Below, in pieces: positions 17,276-30,280 of a DNA stretch of 64,000 nt. The stretch covers positions 57,596 to 121,595 of the forward strand of contig JALUGO010000011.1 in assembly GCA_027051905.1 (NCBI GenBank), given 5' to 3'. Each line of letters begins with the position of its first letter. Position 1 is the stretch's first letter. The notes beneath the pieces were generated by a model, which worked only from the letters and a program-made list of their open reading frames with translations, was not told the DNA's origin and searched no databases. The stretch comes from Desulfurobacteriaceae bacterium. Its GTDB lineage: Bacteria; Aquificota; Aquificia; Desulfurobacteriales; Desulfurobacteriaceae. A program made the position numbers and the translations under genes.

Positions 17276-18853
17276 TTGAGCGGCAAGTTTTACGTGACAA
17301 CGCCCATCTACTACGTTAACGATAAACCACACCTCGGGCACGCCTATACAACTACAGCTGCAGACATCGTTGCCCGTTTTAACAGATTCCTTGGAAAAGA
17401 CGTTTTCTTCCTTACCGGAACTGACGAGCACGGCCAGAAAATACAGCAGGCAGCTGAAAAGAGAGGAATGTCTCCCAAGGAGTTTGTTGACTCTCTCGTT
17501 CCTGTTTTTAAGGAGCTCTGGAAGAAACTGAACATCTCCTACGACCACTTCATAAGGACGACAGACCCTTACCACGTAAAGGCTGTTCAGCACATCTTTA
17601 TGGAATGTTACAAAAAGGGAGACATCTACCTTGGAGAGTATGAAGGCTGGTATTGTATCCCCTGTGAAACCTACTACACAGAGAAAGACCTTTTAGAGGG
17701 TAAGCTCTGCCCTGCCTGTAAGAGGGAAGTCGTTAGAGTTAAGGAGGAGAGCTACTTCTTCAGGCTCAGCAAGTATCAGGATAAATTGTTGGAGCTCTAC
17801 GAGAAGAATCCCGACTTTATAGCTCCGGAGTTCAGGAGAAACGAGGTTATCAACTTTGTTAAGCAGGGTCTTAAAGACCTTTCAATCTCAAGGACGAGCT
17901 TTACCTGGGGAATTCCCGTTCCCATAAACGAGAAGCACGTTATCTACGTCTGGTTTGACGCCCTTACAAACTACCTCTCAGCCATAGGCTACCCCGACGA
18001 TACGGAAAAGTTCAACCGCTACTGGCCTGCAGACCTCCACCTTGTAGGAAAGGACATTCTCCGCTTCCACGCCGTTTACTGGCCTGCCTTCCTCATGTCT
18101 GCCGGGCTTCCCGTTCCAAAGAGGGTCTTTGCCCACGGCTGGTGGACTGTTGAAGGCGAAAAGATGAGTAAGTCAAAGAAGAACGTGATTGATCCCTTCC
18201 AGCTTATTGATAAATTCGGAGTTGACCAGGTAAGATTCTTCCTCTTCAGAGAGGTTTCCTTCGGGCTTGACGGTGATTTCTCCTACGAAAAGCTCGTTGC
18301 CAGGATAAACGGAGAGCTTGCAAATGACCTTGGAAACCTCTTTAACAGAACCCTTTCAATGCTCAAAAAATACAGAAAGAGCGTAGTTCCTGAGCCAAAG
18401 GGAGTTGAAGAGGAGCTTGATGTTAAGCTGAAGAATAAAGCCCTTGCAACGCTTGAAGCTTTAAAAGAACTGATTCCAAAGGCCGAACTTACAAAGGCTT
18501 TAGACGAAATCTGGCAGTTTGTCGGGTTTGTAAACTACTACATAGACAGGAGAGCTCCCTGGAGTCTCAACAAGGAGGGAAAGGAGGAGCTTGACAGAGT
18601 TCTCTACAACATGGTTGAGTCCTTGAGGTTTATAACCGCCTTTGTCTACCCATATATGCCGAAGTCTGCCCAGAAGATGGCAGATCTTTTAAGACTCGGA
18701 AAAAAGGTTGAGGATTTGCGCTCTGCTGAATTTGAGGAGTGGGGAGGAATGGAGCCCGGAAAAGAGGTTGAAAAAGGAGGTATTCTCTTCCCCAGAATTG
18801 AGTATGATAAGGATACAGGAGAAGTTCGCCTGGCAAAGACTAAGAAAGGTTAA
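17276..18853 (+). CDS. metG: Methionyl-tRNA synthetase (short form)
   Basis: 525 aa. N-terminal class I core with VTTPIYYVNDKPHLGHAYTT (HIGH motif), one zinc knuckle (CIPCETYY ... CPACKREV) and the KMSKS loop EKMSKSKKNV near residue 300. The C-terminal helical anticodon domain ends without the EMAP-type tRNA-binding extension seen in longer MetG proteins. The start is TTG at 17276 after GAGGAGGAAG, 13 bp downstream of dapD, so the two are probably co-transcribed. Confidence 0.96.
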   Translation: MSGKFYVTTPIYYVNDKPHLGHAYTTTAADIVARFNRFLGKDVFFLTGTDEHGQKIQQAAEKRGMSPKEFVDSLVPVFKELWKKLNISYDHFIRTTDPYHVKAVQHIFMECYKKGDIYLGEYEGWYCIPCETYYTEKDLLEGKLCPACKREVVRVKEESYFFRLSKYQDKLLELYEKNPDFIAPEFRRNEVINFVKQGLKDLSISRTSFTWGIPVPINEKHVIYVWFDALTNYLSAIGYPDDTEKFNRYWPADLHLVGKDILRFHAVYWPAFLMSAGLPVPKRVFAHGWWTVEGEKMSKSKKNVIDPFQLIDKFGVDQVRFFLFREVSFGLDGDFSYEKLVARINGELANDLGNLFNRTLSMLKKYRKSVVPEPKGVEEELDVKLKNKALATLEALKELIPKAELTKALDEIWQFVGFVNYYIDRRAPWSLNKEGKEELDRVLYNMVESLRFITAFVYPYMPKSAQKMADLLRLGKKVEDLRSAEFEEWGGMEPGKEVEKGGILFPRIEYDKDTGEVRLAKTKKG

Positions 18854-18870
18854 ATGTTATAAAACTTATA

Positions 18871-18896
18871 GGGAGAGCTCCTTTAGGAGCTCTCCC
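18871..18896. terminator. Perfect 11 bp hairpin between convergent metG and ahcY
   Basis: GGGAGAGCTCC, loop TTTA, GGAGCTCTCCC: an uninterrupted 11 bp stem in the 114 bp convergent interval. It is followed by TGAAACTTCC on the plus strand and TATAAGTTTT on the minus strand, so U-tracts are weak. It is probably a bidirectional terminator or processing element. Each arm contains one copy of the over-represented GAGCTC palindrome. Confidence 0.6.
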
Positions 18897-18967
18897 TGAA
18901 ACTTCCTTAACCGATAGATGTTTTCTTCTGAACCTGAGATTTTCTGTTTTAAGTGGAGCTAATTCCC

Positions 18968-21137
<2,170 letters not shown>

Positions 21138-21138
21138 C

Positions 21139-22143
21139 TTAGATTTCTGTAAGGAATTTCTTGATTTTTTCGTAAACTTCCGGAAGCCTGTCAACTAATG
21201 CCTGAATTTTTCTCCATTCCCTGTAAGGTTTTGCAGGGAAACCTGCATACGTCCCAGGTTCTTTGAGGCTCTTTGTAACTCCAGATTTTGCAGCAACGGT
21301 TATGTTGTTTCCTATCTCTATATGGCCTGCAACTCCGACTTTTCCAGCCAGCGTTACAAAATCTCCAATTTTTGTGCTTCCTGAAATTCCTACCTGAGAT
21401 ACAATGAAACAATATTTTCCAATCTTTACATTATGGCCTATTTGAACAAGGTTATCGATTTTTGTTCCCTCTCCAATTTCTGTGTTTCCAATAGTCCCTC
21501 TATCGATTGTTGTGTTTGATCCTATCTCTACGAAATCTTCAATTATGACTCCTCCTGTTTGGGGAATTTTGTATATCTTCTTTTCTTTTTTGCTAAATGC
21601 GTAACCAAATCCGTCTGAGCCTATTACTGTTCCTGAGTGGATTCTTACAAATCTACCAATTTTTACTCTATCGTAAATGGAAACATTTGGAAAAATGACT
21701 GTATTATCCCCAATAAAACATTCCTTTCCAATATAAACACCGGGGAATATGTAAACATTATCTCCTATTACCGTTTTACTTGAAATATACGCACCGTCTC
21801 CGATGTAACAGTTCTTTCCTATTTGAACTTTGTCTTCGATTTTTGCGTTTGGGGAAATTTGAGGATCAGGAAGTTCTTCCGGATAAAAGATTTTAAGGAG
21901 TTTTGCGAATGCGACGTAAGGTTCATCACAAATAAGTTGAGAGATTTTAAGATCTTTGAGAAGACTCCCAGTTAGAACGGCAGAAGCCTTTGTTTCCTTT
22001 AAGAATTTTCTGTATTTAGGGTTTGTGAAGAATGTAATCTCTCCTTCTTCTGCTTTGTGGATTTCAGAAACACCTTTTATCTCTATATTTTTATCACCAA
22101 TAACTGTGCAGCCTATGAGCTCAGCAATTTCGCCTAGCTTCAT
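21139..22143 (-). CDS. lpxD: UDP-3-O-acylglucosamine N-acyltransferase LpxD
   Basis: 334 aa. The N-terminal uridine-binding domain (LGEIAELIGCTVIGDKNIEI, EITFFTNPKY) is followed by a left-handed beta-helix of hexapeptide repeats from about residue 98 to 290. The catalytic region is IDNLVQIGHNVKIG, containing the conserved His. It adds the second acyl chain to UDP-3-O-acyl-glucosamine in lipid A synthesis, third step of the Raetz pathway. It starts inside the skp stop region (4 bp overlap), completing a bamA-skp-lpxD order common in Gram-negative bacteria. Confidence 0.93.
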   Translation of the reverse strand: MKLGEIAELIGCTVIGDKNIEIKGVSEIHKAEEGEITFFTNPKYRKFLKETKASAVLTGSLLKDLKISQLICDEPYVAFAKLLKIFYPEELPDPQISPNAKIEDKVQIGKNCYIGDGAYISSKTVIGDNVYIFPGVYIGKECFIGDNTVIFPNVSIYDRVKIGRFVRIHSGTVIGSDGFGYAFSKKEKKIYKIPQTGGVIIEDFVEIGSNTTIDRGTIGNTEIGEGTKIDNLVQIGHNVKIGKYCFIVSQVGISGSTKIGDFVTLAGKVGVAGHIEIGNNITVAAKSGVTKSLKEPGTYAGFPAKPYREWRKIQALVDRLPEVYEKIKKFLTEI

Positions 22144-22685
22144 TTTCCAGCCTGCTGGTTATAAAGCTTGATTATCTTATCTGTAAGATCGTATTTTGGA
22201 GAAGCAGCTATAATTCCTGATTCTCTTGCATCAACGATCATTGGAATGTTCTTTTCCTTTTGATAGTTCTGTATAAGCTTCACAACTTCCTGTATAAGCT
22301 CCATTGTATATTTTTTCTCAAGTTTCATTATCTGCAGTTGAACGTCTTGCTGATAACGTTGTAAGTCCCTGATTTTCTGCTGAAGTTCATCCTCAAGTTT
22401 ACTTTTCTCTTGTTTACTAATCACAGGATTTTGAAGTTTTTGTTTTATCTGTTCTATTTCTTTTTGCATTTCCTGAATTTTTTTCTTTGCTTGGGAAATC
22501 TTGTTTTCTATTAGTGCTTTTGCTTGTTTACCTTTGACAGATTCATTGATTATTTTTTGTATGTCAACGTAATAAACAGCAAAGCTTTGAGTTTCTTGTT
22601 TTTTCGTTTCAACAGCTAAAGAAGGTGTTGAGATGCCCGCTAACAGGATTACAGATGTAACTACTCCAACAATATAATTTCTCAT
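22140..22685 (-). CDS. skp: Skp/OmpH-family periplasmic chaperone
   Basis: 181 aa. Signal peptide at residues 1-25 (MRNYIVGVVTSVILLAGIS). The mature part begins with YYVDIQKIINESVKGK, the OmpH-family start. A long coiled coil follows at about 60-135 (AKKKIQEMQKEIEQIKQKL), forming the jellyfish tentacles. The C-terminal strand region IPMIVDARESGIIAASPKYD matches the body domain. Skp holds unfolded outer-membrane proteins for BamA, its immediate upstream neighbour (16 bp gap). Confidence 0.88.
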   Translation of the reverse strand: MRNYIVGVVTSVILLAGISTPSLAVETKKQETQSFAVYYVDIQKIINESVKGKQAKALIENKISQAKKKIQEMQKEIEQIKQKLQNPVISKQEKSKLEDELQQKIRDLQRYQQDVQLQIMKLEKKYTMELIQEVVKLIQNYQKEKNIPMIVDARESGIIAASPKYDLTDKIIKLYNQQAGK

Positions 22686-22700
22686 CTTTTAACCTCCAAA

Positions 22701-24986
22701 TTAGAAGTAACTTCCCATTCCGAAGTGCCACTCTGAAGAGCTCTCACCTGTTCTTCTATCGAGTTTCCAGCCAAGGTCTAACCTGATTGGTCCCATGGGA
22801 GTAAGAACCCTTAAACCTATACCTGCAGATTTTCTCATATCACCGAGTTTATACTTATCCCACCAGCCTCCACCTATATCAACGAAACCTATGAGTCTCA
22901 TTATCCTTGTTACGTCGTATCCAAGCTCGAAGTTAAAGATGAGTTCCCGATTTGCTCCTTCCGGATCACCGTCCTTGTCCTTTGGTCCTGCTTCACCCCA
23001 GCTAAAACCTCTTACAGTCGTATCTCCACCTACATAAAATCTATAGTCAATAGGAAGTCTATCGGTGCTACCAAAGGCGTCAGCGTAACCTATTTTTGCA
23101 TGAACGGAGGCAATAATTGGCAGGTTGATATCTATAGGAAGTTCTTCATTAAAGTTAAAATAATAAGCGTATTCGCCAATTGCTTTATAGAATTCTCTAT
23201 CTCCTCCTAGGAAATCGGCAGCTATCTGAGTTGTTACTTTAAAGAAATCCCCTTTGTGGGGCAGGAAACGATTATCTCTAAGATCTCTTGAAATAAATGC
23301 TGTTGTCATTCCTATTGTTTCGGTTCCTGATTCTTCTCTAATGATTTCGGGGGTATCTGTATCAATATCTGTTATCTTATCCCTTTCTATTAGGTAACCT
23401 ATACCAACTTTCCAGTCTTCCCAAATACGTCTGGTAACGAGTGCAGATAGCCCCAGTTTTTTACTTGTGTAGGTAAAGTATTCGTATCTGCTGTTATATA
23501 AACTGAGTGAGAGAGTTTGTGGTTTGTCTAGCCACCATTTGTGGTTATAGTTGATATAGAAATCGAATACTCTCGAACCTAGCTGGAGATTCACCGATCC
23601 TGAATCTCCAGTTCCAAAGAGATTTCCTTTAGAAACGCTTACCATTCCAACGAGCTTAGATACGGAGCTATATCCAGCTCCTACCGAGAACACTCCTGTC
23701 AACCTTTCCTTAACGTTTACGTTTACATCAACTTTGTTCGTTCCTTCTACCACATGCGGTTTAACGTCCACATTTTCGAAATAACCGGTATTGAAAAGTC
23801 TTCTAACAGATCTTTCCAGGCGAATGGTGTTGAAAATGCCTGTTTCGTAAAGATCGAGTTCTCTTCTAATTGTTCTGTCTCTTGTTGAGATGTTGCCACT
23901 AATGTTTATCCATCGAACGTATGCTCTTTCTCCTTCATAGATATGAAATACTACATCTGCTGTTGCAGTTTTTGGATTAACTTTAACTTCTGGTATGACA
24001 TTGGCAAAGATAAATCCGAGTTCACCATATTTTCTTATAATTTTCTTTGATAGTTCATCTACTAGCTTTTGATTAAATCTTCTGCCAGGTTTCAGTTTTT
24101 TCTGAAGTCTTAGTAGTTCTTTTGAGCTAAACAGCTTGTTTCCGGAAAATGTTATTTTTCCTATTCTGTAAGGTTTCCCTTCTTGTGCGATTCTGTAGAT
24201 AACTTTGTAACAGGAGTCTTTTTCAAGTTCAACCTGAGGTCTTTCTACTACAACATCTAAGTATCCTTTTTCTTTGTATAGTTTTTCTATTCTTTTTATA
24301 TCTTCCTCCAAGTTTTCTTGTGAAAGGGGAGCGTGAAATCTCAGATGCAGTATTGACTTGGTTTTTGTAACCAGAACGTCTTTTATATCGCTGGAATCGA
24401 TAGCTTTATTTCCTTTTATTTCTATGTCGCAAACTTCAGCTTTCTTTCCCTCGTTGATTACAAAGGTAACGACAGCTCTTGTAGGTGAAATTCTATCTAT
24501 TGTGTAGTAGACTTGGGTTCCAGAGTAGCCTTTTTGGGCATAGATATCCTTAATTTTCTTTGTGAGATTGTCCAAGTATTTATAGTTAAGCGGTTTCTGA
24601 AGCTTTGTTTCTTCTCCTTCTTCTGTTATTAACCCGAGTTCTTCTTTGAGTTTTTTTGATGAAATTTCTTTGTTGCCTTTAAAAACGACATCAGTGATTA
24701 TCGGCTTTTCTTTAACAAAGAAACGTAGAATGACTCCTTTTTTTCCTTCTTTGACGTCTACCGATATGTTTTCGAAATAGCCCAGTTTGAACAGACGTTT
24801 TATATCTTCGGCTATTAGCTTTGGAGAATACGGTTTACCTGGTTTCTCTGAAATGTAGTATAGAATTGTGCTGTCGGGAATACTTTCGTTTCCTATTATC
24901 ATAACCTTCTCAATTGTCTTCTCTGAGGCAAGTGAGTTCTGGCAGAAGAGAAAAGCAGAGAGCAGTAGAATTAGAATATGTCTCAT
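22701..24986 (-). CDS. bamA: Outer membrane protein assembly factor BamA
   Basis: 761 aa from the ATG at 24986, chosen because it has GGGGGAAG upstream and gives a signal peptide (MRHILILLLSAFLFCQNSLA). Five POTRA domains span about 23-345 (for example KKIKDIYAQKGYSGTQVYYT and KLYKEKGYLDVVVERPQVEL), followed by a 16-strand surface-antigen barrel. The conserved late motif YVGGDTTVRGFSWGEAGP is the VRGF lid-lock. BamA inserts beta-barrels into the outer membrane. It lies 13 bp after a histidine kinase gene. Confidence 0.95.
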   Translation of the reverse strand: MRHILILLLSAFLFCQNSLASEKTIEKVMIIGNESIPDSTILYYISEKPGKPYSPKLIAEDIKRLFKLGYFENISVDVKEGKKGVILRFFVKEKPIITDVVFKGNKEISSKKLKEELGLITEEGEETKLQKPLNYKYLDNLTKKIKDIYAQKGYSGTQVYYTIDRISPTRAVVTFVINEGKKAEVCDIEIKGNKAIDSSDIKDVLVTKTKSILHLRFHAPLSQENLEEDIKRIEKLYKEKGYLDVVVERPQVELEKDSCYKVIYRIAQEGKPYRIGKITFSGNKLFSSKELLRLQKKLKPGRRFNQKLVDELSKKIIRKYGELGFIFANVIPEVKVNPKTATADVVFHIYEGERAYVRWINISGNISTRDRTIRRELDLYETGIFNTIRLERSVRRLFNTGYFENVDVKPHVVEGTNKVDVNVNVKERLTGVFSVGAGYSSVSKLVGMVSVSKGNLFGTGDSGSVNLQLGSRVFDFYINYNHKWWLDKPQTLSLSLYNSRYEYFTYTSKKLGLSALVTRRIWEDWKVGIGYLIERDKITDIDTDTPEIIREESGTETIGMTTAFISRDLRDNRFLPHKGDFFKVTTQIAADFLGGDREFYKAIGEYAYYFNFNEELPIDINLPIIASVHAKIGYADAFGSTDRLPIDYRFYVGGDTTVRGFSWGEAGPKDKDGDPEGANRELIFNFELGYDVTRIMRLIGFVDIGGGWWDKYKLGDMRKSAGIGLRVLTPMGPIRLDLGWKLDRRTGESSSEWHFGMGSYF

Positions 24987-24999
24987 TCTTCCCCCGATT

Positions 25000-26166
25000 T
25001 CAGAAATCAGAGGTAATGATATCACACCTCTTGGGTAGGTATACAGAAAAGCAGGTTCCTTTTCCTTCCTGGCTTTCAACTTCTATCTTTCCTCCCAGTT
25101 TTTCCGTGGCCAGTTTTACTATTGAGAGACCTAGACCAGTTCCCCCAGATTTTCTGGATCTGGAGCGTTCTACTCTGTAGAACCTCTCAAATATAAATGG
25201 GATGTGAGATTTTGGAATTCCGTATCCTGAATCACAAATCTTTATTTCATCTTCATTTTTGAGCCTTTTAAAGAGGATCTCAATTGTGCCGCATTCCCTG
25301 TTGTATTTTATTGCATTGTCTATAAGGTTTTTAAGAATTGCATGGATGAGTTTTTCATCTGCACATATTGTGGCATCTTCTGGAATTTTTATGGAAACCT
25401 GTATTTTCTTCTGAGATATGACTTCTGATACGTTGTTAAGTATTTCCTCTACTATTGGAAGTATTTTTATCTTTTGAAGTCTTATTGTGAGGTTTGTGGT
25501 TTCAAGGAGAGATAATGTTATGAGGTCTTCTATGAGTTGTTCCATGTAGTTAACCCTTTCTTGTGCCTTTAATATATACTTTGTAGCATTTGGGTTTTCT
25601 TTACATATTTCTTCAAGGGTTTCTAATGATAGTTTCATTGCAGCTAGAGGAGTTTTGAGTTCGTGAGAAGCGTTGGCTATGAAGTCCTTTTTAAGGTTCT
25701 CATATTTTTTAATAGGTGTTTGGTCTATTAAGAGTAAAACTTTTTCATCAAGATCTGATCCAAATATGACTTGGACGAATCTGTCTTTGATCTTTTTTTC
25801 TTGCCAGACTTTGTAGCTTTCATTGAATGCTTCATTGATCATTGAGACTATGTCGAAGTCTTTTATTGCCTGGTAAAAGAACTTGCCTGTATCGTTTTTA
25901 TCTATCCCAAGTAACTCTCTTGCAAATCTGTTCGTAAACATAATTCTTCCGTAAGGATCCATTACTACTATTCCCTCTTTAATAAGGCTTAAGGCTCTTG
26001 CCAGCAATTTTGAGCGATCAATAGGGGGCTGTTTTTCCTCTTTGTTTTTTCCTCTTAATTTCTTGAGAAGCTGAACTCTTTTTCTCCTTTCGTTTAAGAT
26101 AATGGAAGAGAAGATGAGAAGGAGCATGAACAGGAATACTGTTATAGCCCCAAGTATGTGTTCCAA
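25000..26166 (-). CDS. PhoR-like membrane sensor histidine kinase, orphan
   Basis: 388 aa. One N-terminal membrane helix (residues 4-24), then a PAS domain at about 52-150 (SLIKEGIVVMDPYGRIMFTN). HisKA follows with H168 in DFIANASHELKTPLAAMK, and then a HATPase_c domain with N box (NLIDNAIKYN), G1 (DSGYGIP), F box and G2 (GGTGLGLSIVK). There is almost no extracellular domain, as in PhoR-type kinases. No response regulator lies in the window. The start is TTG at 26166 with GAGGT upstream. The gene is 13 bp upstream of bamA, probably one transcript, which suggests envelope or phosphate sensing. Confidence 0.85.
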   Translation of the reverse strand: MEHILGAITVFLFMLLLIFSSIILNERRKRVQLLKKLRGKNKEEKQPPIDRSKLLARALSLIKEGIVVMDPYGRIMFTNRFARELLGIDKNDTGKFFYQAIKDFDIVSMINEAFNESYKVWQEKKIKDRFVQVIFGSDLDEKVLLLIDQTPIKKYENLKKDFIANASHELKTPLAAMKLSLETLEEICKENPNATKYILKAQERVNYMEQLIEDLITLSLLETTNLTIRLQKIKILPIVEEILNNVSEVISQKKIQVSIKIPEDATICADEKLIHAILKNLIDNAIKYNRECGTIEILFKRLKNEDEIKICDSGYGIPKSHIPFIFERFYRVERSRSRKSGGTGLGLSIVKLATEKLGGKIEVESQEGKGTCFSVYLPKRCDIITSDF

Positions 26167-26179
26167 GTTTTACCTCTGA

Positions 26180-26209
26180 TTGAGAATAATTGTTTAAATA
26201 GTTTATCAT
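26180..26209 (+). promoter_or_regulatory. Predicted sigma-70 promoter of gap
   Basis: TTGAGA at 26180-26185 and TATCAT at 26204-26209 with an 18 bp spacer, in the 75 bp interval between the histidine kinase and gap. The expected transcript start is about 26216, with AAGGAGG at about 26232 before the ATG at 26242. Confidence 0.5.
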
Positions 26210-26232
26210 TAGAAAACAAAATCTACCTGTAA

Positions 26233-27822
<1,590 letters not shown>

Positions 27823-27826
<4 letters not shown>

Positions 27827-28665
27827 TCTACCTCCAGGCTGAGATCTATCCATTTGGCGGTAGTTATGATTTTACTGGTTGATACATAATCTATAGGAAG
27901 TTCTCTGAGCTCTTTCAACTTTTGCAGGGTTATTCCTCCAGAAACCTCCACTTTTATGGAGGGTTTTGCTGATTTCAGTCTGGTAGCGCATTCTCCTATT
28001 TCTTTAGCAGGCCAGTTGTCCAGCATTACAATGTCCACTACCTCTATAACTTCTAATACCTCCTCAAGCTGGTTCCAGTTTTCAACTTCAACCTCAATCT
28101 TTGTGGTTACAGGGATGTTTTTGGATACCATTTCTACTGCTTTTTTGACACCGCCGAAGGCTTTTATGTGGTTGTCCTTTACCATTACGGCGTCGTATAG
28201 TCCCATCCGGTGGTTAAGAGCTCCTCCTACTCTCGTTGCATGTTTTTCGAGGATTCTTAAACCCGGAGTTGTTTTTCTGGTATCCAGGAGTTTTACCTGA
28301 GAGCCTTCAAGTTCCTTTACGAACGTCCTGGTTGTTGTAGCTATACCGCTTAACCTCTGGATCAGGTTGAGGGCTGTTCTCTCTGCCGTGAGGATGGAGG
28401 GGAGCTCTCCTTCAACCCTGCATAAAACGTCTCCAGGTTTAAAGTCTTCTCCTTCCTTCTTCAGCCATACAATTTCCGTTTCGCCGTCAACGGTTTTAAA
28501 TACCTGGTTGAAAGGTTCTACTCCACACAGAATACCTTCTTCTTTTGCAATTAAGACTGCCCTTCCTTTAGATTTCGGAAAAATGCCGCTTGTCAGGTCG
28601 CCTGTTATTCCTAAATCTTCGTTGAGAAAGTTTACAATTAAACTCTTCAGGTATAGAGGGTTCAT
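27823..28665 (-). CDS. nadC: Nicotinate-nucleotide pyrophosphorylase (quinolinate phosphoribosyltransferase)
   Basis: 280 aa, normal length. Markers are LNEDLGITGDLTS, ERTALNLIQRLSGIAT, the phosphate-binding LLDTRKTTPGLRILEKHATR, GGALNHRMGLYDAVMVKDNH and the C-terminal VEVSGGITLQKL. It converts quinolinate and PRPP to nicotinate mononucleotide in de novo NAD synthesis. Overlaps cvpA by 4 bp. The start codon is only 18 bp from that of the divergent pgsA. Confidence 0.94.
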
Positions 28666-28669
28666 ACAG

Positions 28670-28679
28670 CCTCCGGAGG
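28670..28679. promoter_or_regulatory. Shared palindromic ribosome-binding site of nadC and pgsA
   Basis: CCTCCGGAGG reads GGAGG on both strands. It lies at the right distance from the nadC ATG (28665, minus) and the pgsA GTG (28684, plus). With 18 bp between the start codons, each promoter must lie inside the opposite gene. Confidence 0.7.
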
Positions 28680-28683
28680 AAGC

Positions 28684-29223
28684 GTGATAAGTATTCCTAA
28701 CTTTATAACTGTTTTAAGGGTTTTCCTTGTGCCCGTATTCATTATGGCCGTTTTTTACGGTAAGTTCAAGATAGCCCTTTTCACTTTTCTCGTTGCCTCG
28801 TTCAGTGATGCTTTGGACGGTTTCCTGGCACGGAAACTGAAGCAGGTTACGAGCCTTGGCGTAATACTTGATCCGCTTGCCGATAAGTCGCTGATAGACT
28901 CCGGATATCTTCTCTTTTCATTCTATGAGAAGGTAATTCCTGTTTGGCTTACAGTTTTAGTTATAAGCAGGGATGTTTTAATCCTTTTTGGAGGGTGGCT
29001 TCTTTCAACGTTTGGAAAGTTCGAGAAGATAAAGCCAACTTATTTAGGAAAGGTTACTGCGTTCTTGCAGTTCATCACCATTCTGTTAGTTCTTGTTAGT
29101 GTAAATTACGGTATTATTGGAATGGAGGGGCTTTACGTTCTTTTTTACCTAACAGCAATATTTACTGTTGCTTCGGCGGTTCACTACACCTACAGGGGAA
29201 TAAGAGAGCTGAATGGTGGGTAG
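28684..29223 (+). CDS. pgsA: CDP-diacylglycerol--glycerol-3-phosphate 3-phosphatidyltransferase
   Basis: 179 aa integral membrane protein. The CDP-alcohol phosphotransferase signature D-x2-DG-x2-AR-x8-G-x3-D-x3-D is intact at SDALDGFLARKLKQV followed by LGVILDPLADK. IPNFITVLRVFLVPVF at the N-terminus is typical of PgsA. It makes phosphatidylglycerol phosphate. Start is GTG at 28684 with GGAGGAAGC upstream. The 3' end overlaps the next gene by 11 bp. Confidence 0.9.
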   Translation: MISIPNFITVLRVFLVPVFIMAVFYGKFKIALFTFLVASFSDALDGFLARKLKQVTSLGVILDPLADKSLIDSGYLLFSFYEKVIPVWLTVLVISRDVLILFGGWLLSTFGKFEKIKPTYLGKVTAFLQFITILLVLVSVNYGIIGMEGLYVLFYLTAIFTVASAVHYTYRGIRELNGG

Positions 29224-30280
29224 GTATCTCCCAGAGATTTATCTGTTTTTAACGGTTGTAATTCTTCTACTTCTTCTCTTTTCCCTTAAACCTGCTTTAA
29301 TGCCCTTTTTTATAGCTTCGGTGCTTGCTTACATATCTTTTCCTGTTTTTAACTTTTTTCAGCAGTTAACCGGTGAAAAGCAGAGGATATCGGCTCTTCT
29401 TACGCTATTTACAGTCTTTTTAGCGTTTGTTGTAGCTCTTTTTGTTGTTCTTCCTACGGTAATTGATCAGGTTCAGAGCTTTATCAACTACCTGCCCACT
29501 CTGGCGAGAAAGCTCGATAACTTTTTTTACTCCCACTTCGGAAAGCACTGGTCTCTTCTCCATCCTTTTAAGTCTGCGAACCTGGCGGAGCTCCTCCAGG
29601 AAATCTACTCAAAGCTGGGAAATATCCCGATAGGAAACCTTATTTCCAAACTCTTCTCAGGAGTTTTTTCTGTTATTTCTGTTACTATTAATATAGTGGT
29701 TGTGCCCTTCCTTGCTTACTACTTCCTGGTAGATTCAAAAAGAATAGTTGACGTTTATATTTCGCTTGCTCCGGTTAGCATTCAGAATGAGCTGAGGGAG
29801 CTCCTGGAAAAGGTTCATTCTTCTCTTTCAAGCTATCTGATAGGCCAGATGGCCGTTGCCGTTTTTGTTGGAACTTATATAGCTGTTGGCCTTTACTTTG
29901 TAGGTGTTAAATATTCTCTTCTTATCGGTTTTGTTGCAGGTGTTCTCAATATGATTCCTTACGTCGGTTTCTTTTCCGGTCTTCTTCCTTCGATGCTCCT
30001 TGCAATTTTTGACAACGGTTCTCTTGAGGCAGTTTTAGGGGTTCTGACGGTATTTCTTACAGAGGCAGGCCTGGAAAACCTTATCTATCCTCTGGTTATG
30101 AGCAGAACAACCGGGGTTAACCCCATCCTCATTATTCTCTTCATTTTCGTTGGAGGATACCTGGGAGGTTTTTTAGGTATCGTTGTAGCAGTTCCCCTTG
30201 CTGTTATTCTTATTCCCATATTTGACAGCTTCATGGAGAAAAAGAAGGGGCTGAAGAGTGATAGTGGGAATAACGGGTAA
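29213..30280 (+). CDS. AI-2E (PerM) family transporter
   Basis: 355 aa with about eight membrane helices. The family hallmarks are the hydrophilic loop after helix 3 (residues about 85-150) and the late segment LIGFVAGVLNMIPYVGFFSG. The C-terminal pair ends in GGYLGGFLGIVVAVPLAVIL. Members export autoinducer-2 or act as cation antiporters; the substrate here is unknown. ATG at 29213 lies inside the end of pgsA. The 3' end overlaps coaE by 23 bp. Confidence 0.82.
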   Translation: MVGRYLPEIYLFLTVVILLLLLFSLKPALMPFFIASVLAYISFPVFNFFQQLTGEKQRISALLTLFTVFLAFVVALFVVLPTVIDQVQSFINYLPTLARKLDNFFYSHFGKHWSLLHPFKSANLAELLQEIYSKLGNIPIGNLISKLFSGVFSVISVTINIVVVPFLAYYFLVDSKRIVDVYISLAPVSIQNELRELLEKVHSSLSSYLIGQMAVAVFVGTYIAVGLYFVGVKYSLLIGFVAGVLNMIPYVGFFSGLLPSMLLAIFDNGSLEAVLGVLTVFLTEAGLENLIYPLVMSRTTGVNPILIILFIFVGGYLGGFLGIVVAVPLAVILIPIFDSFMEKKKGLKSDSGNNG

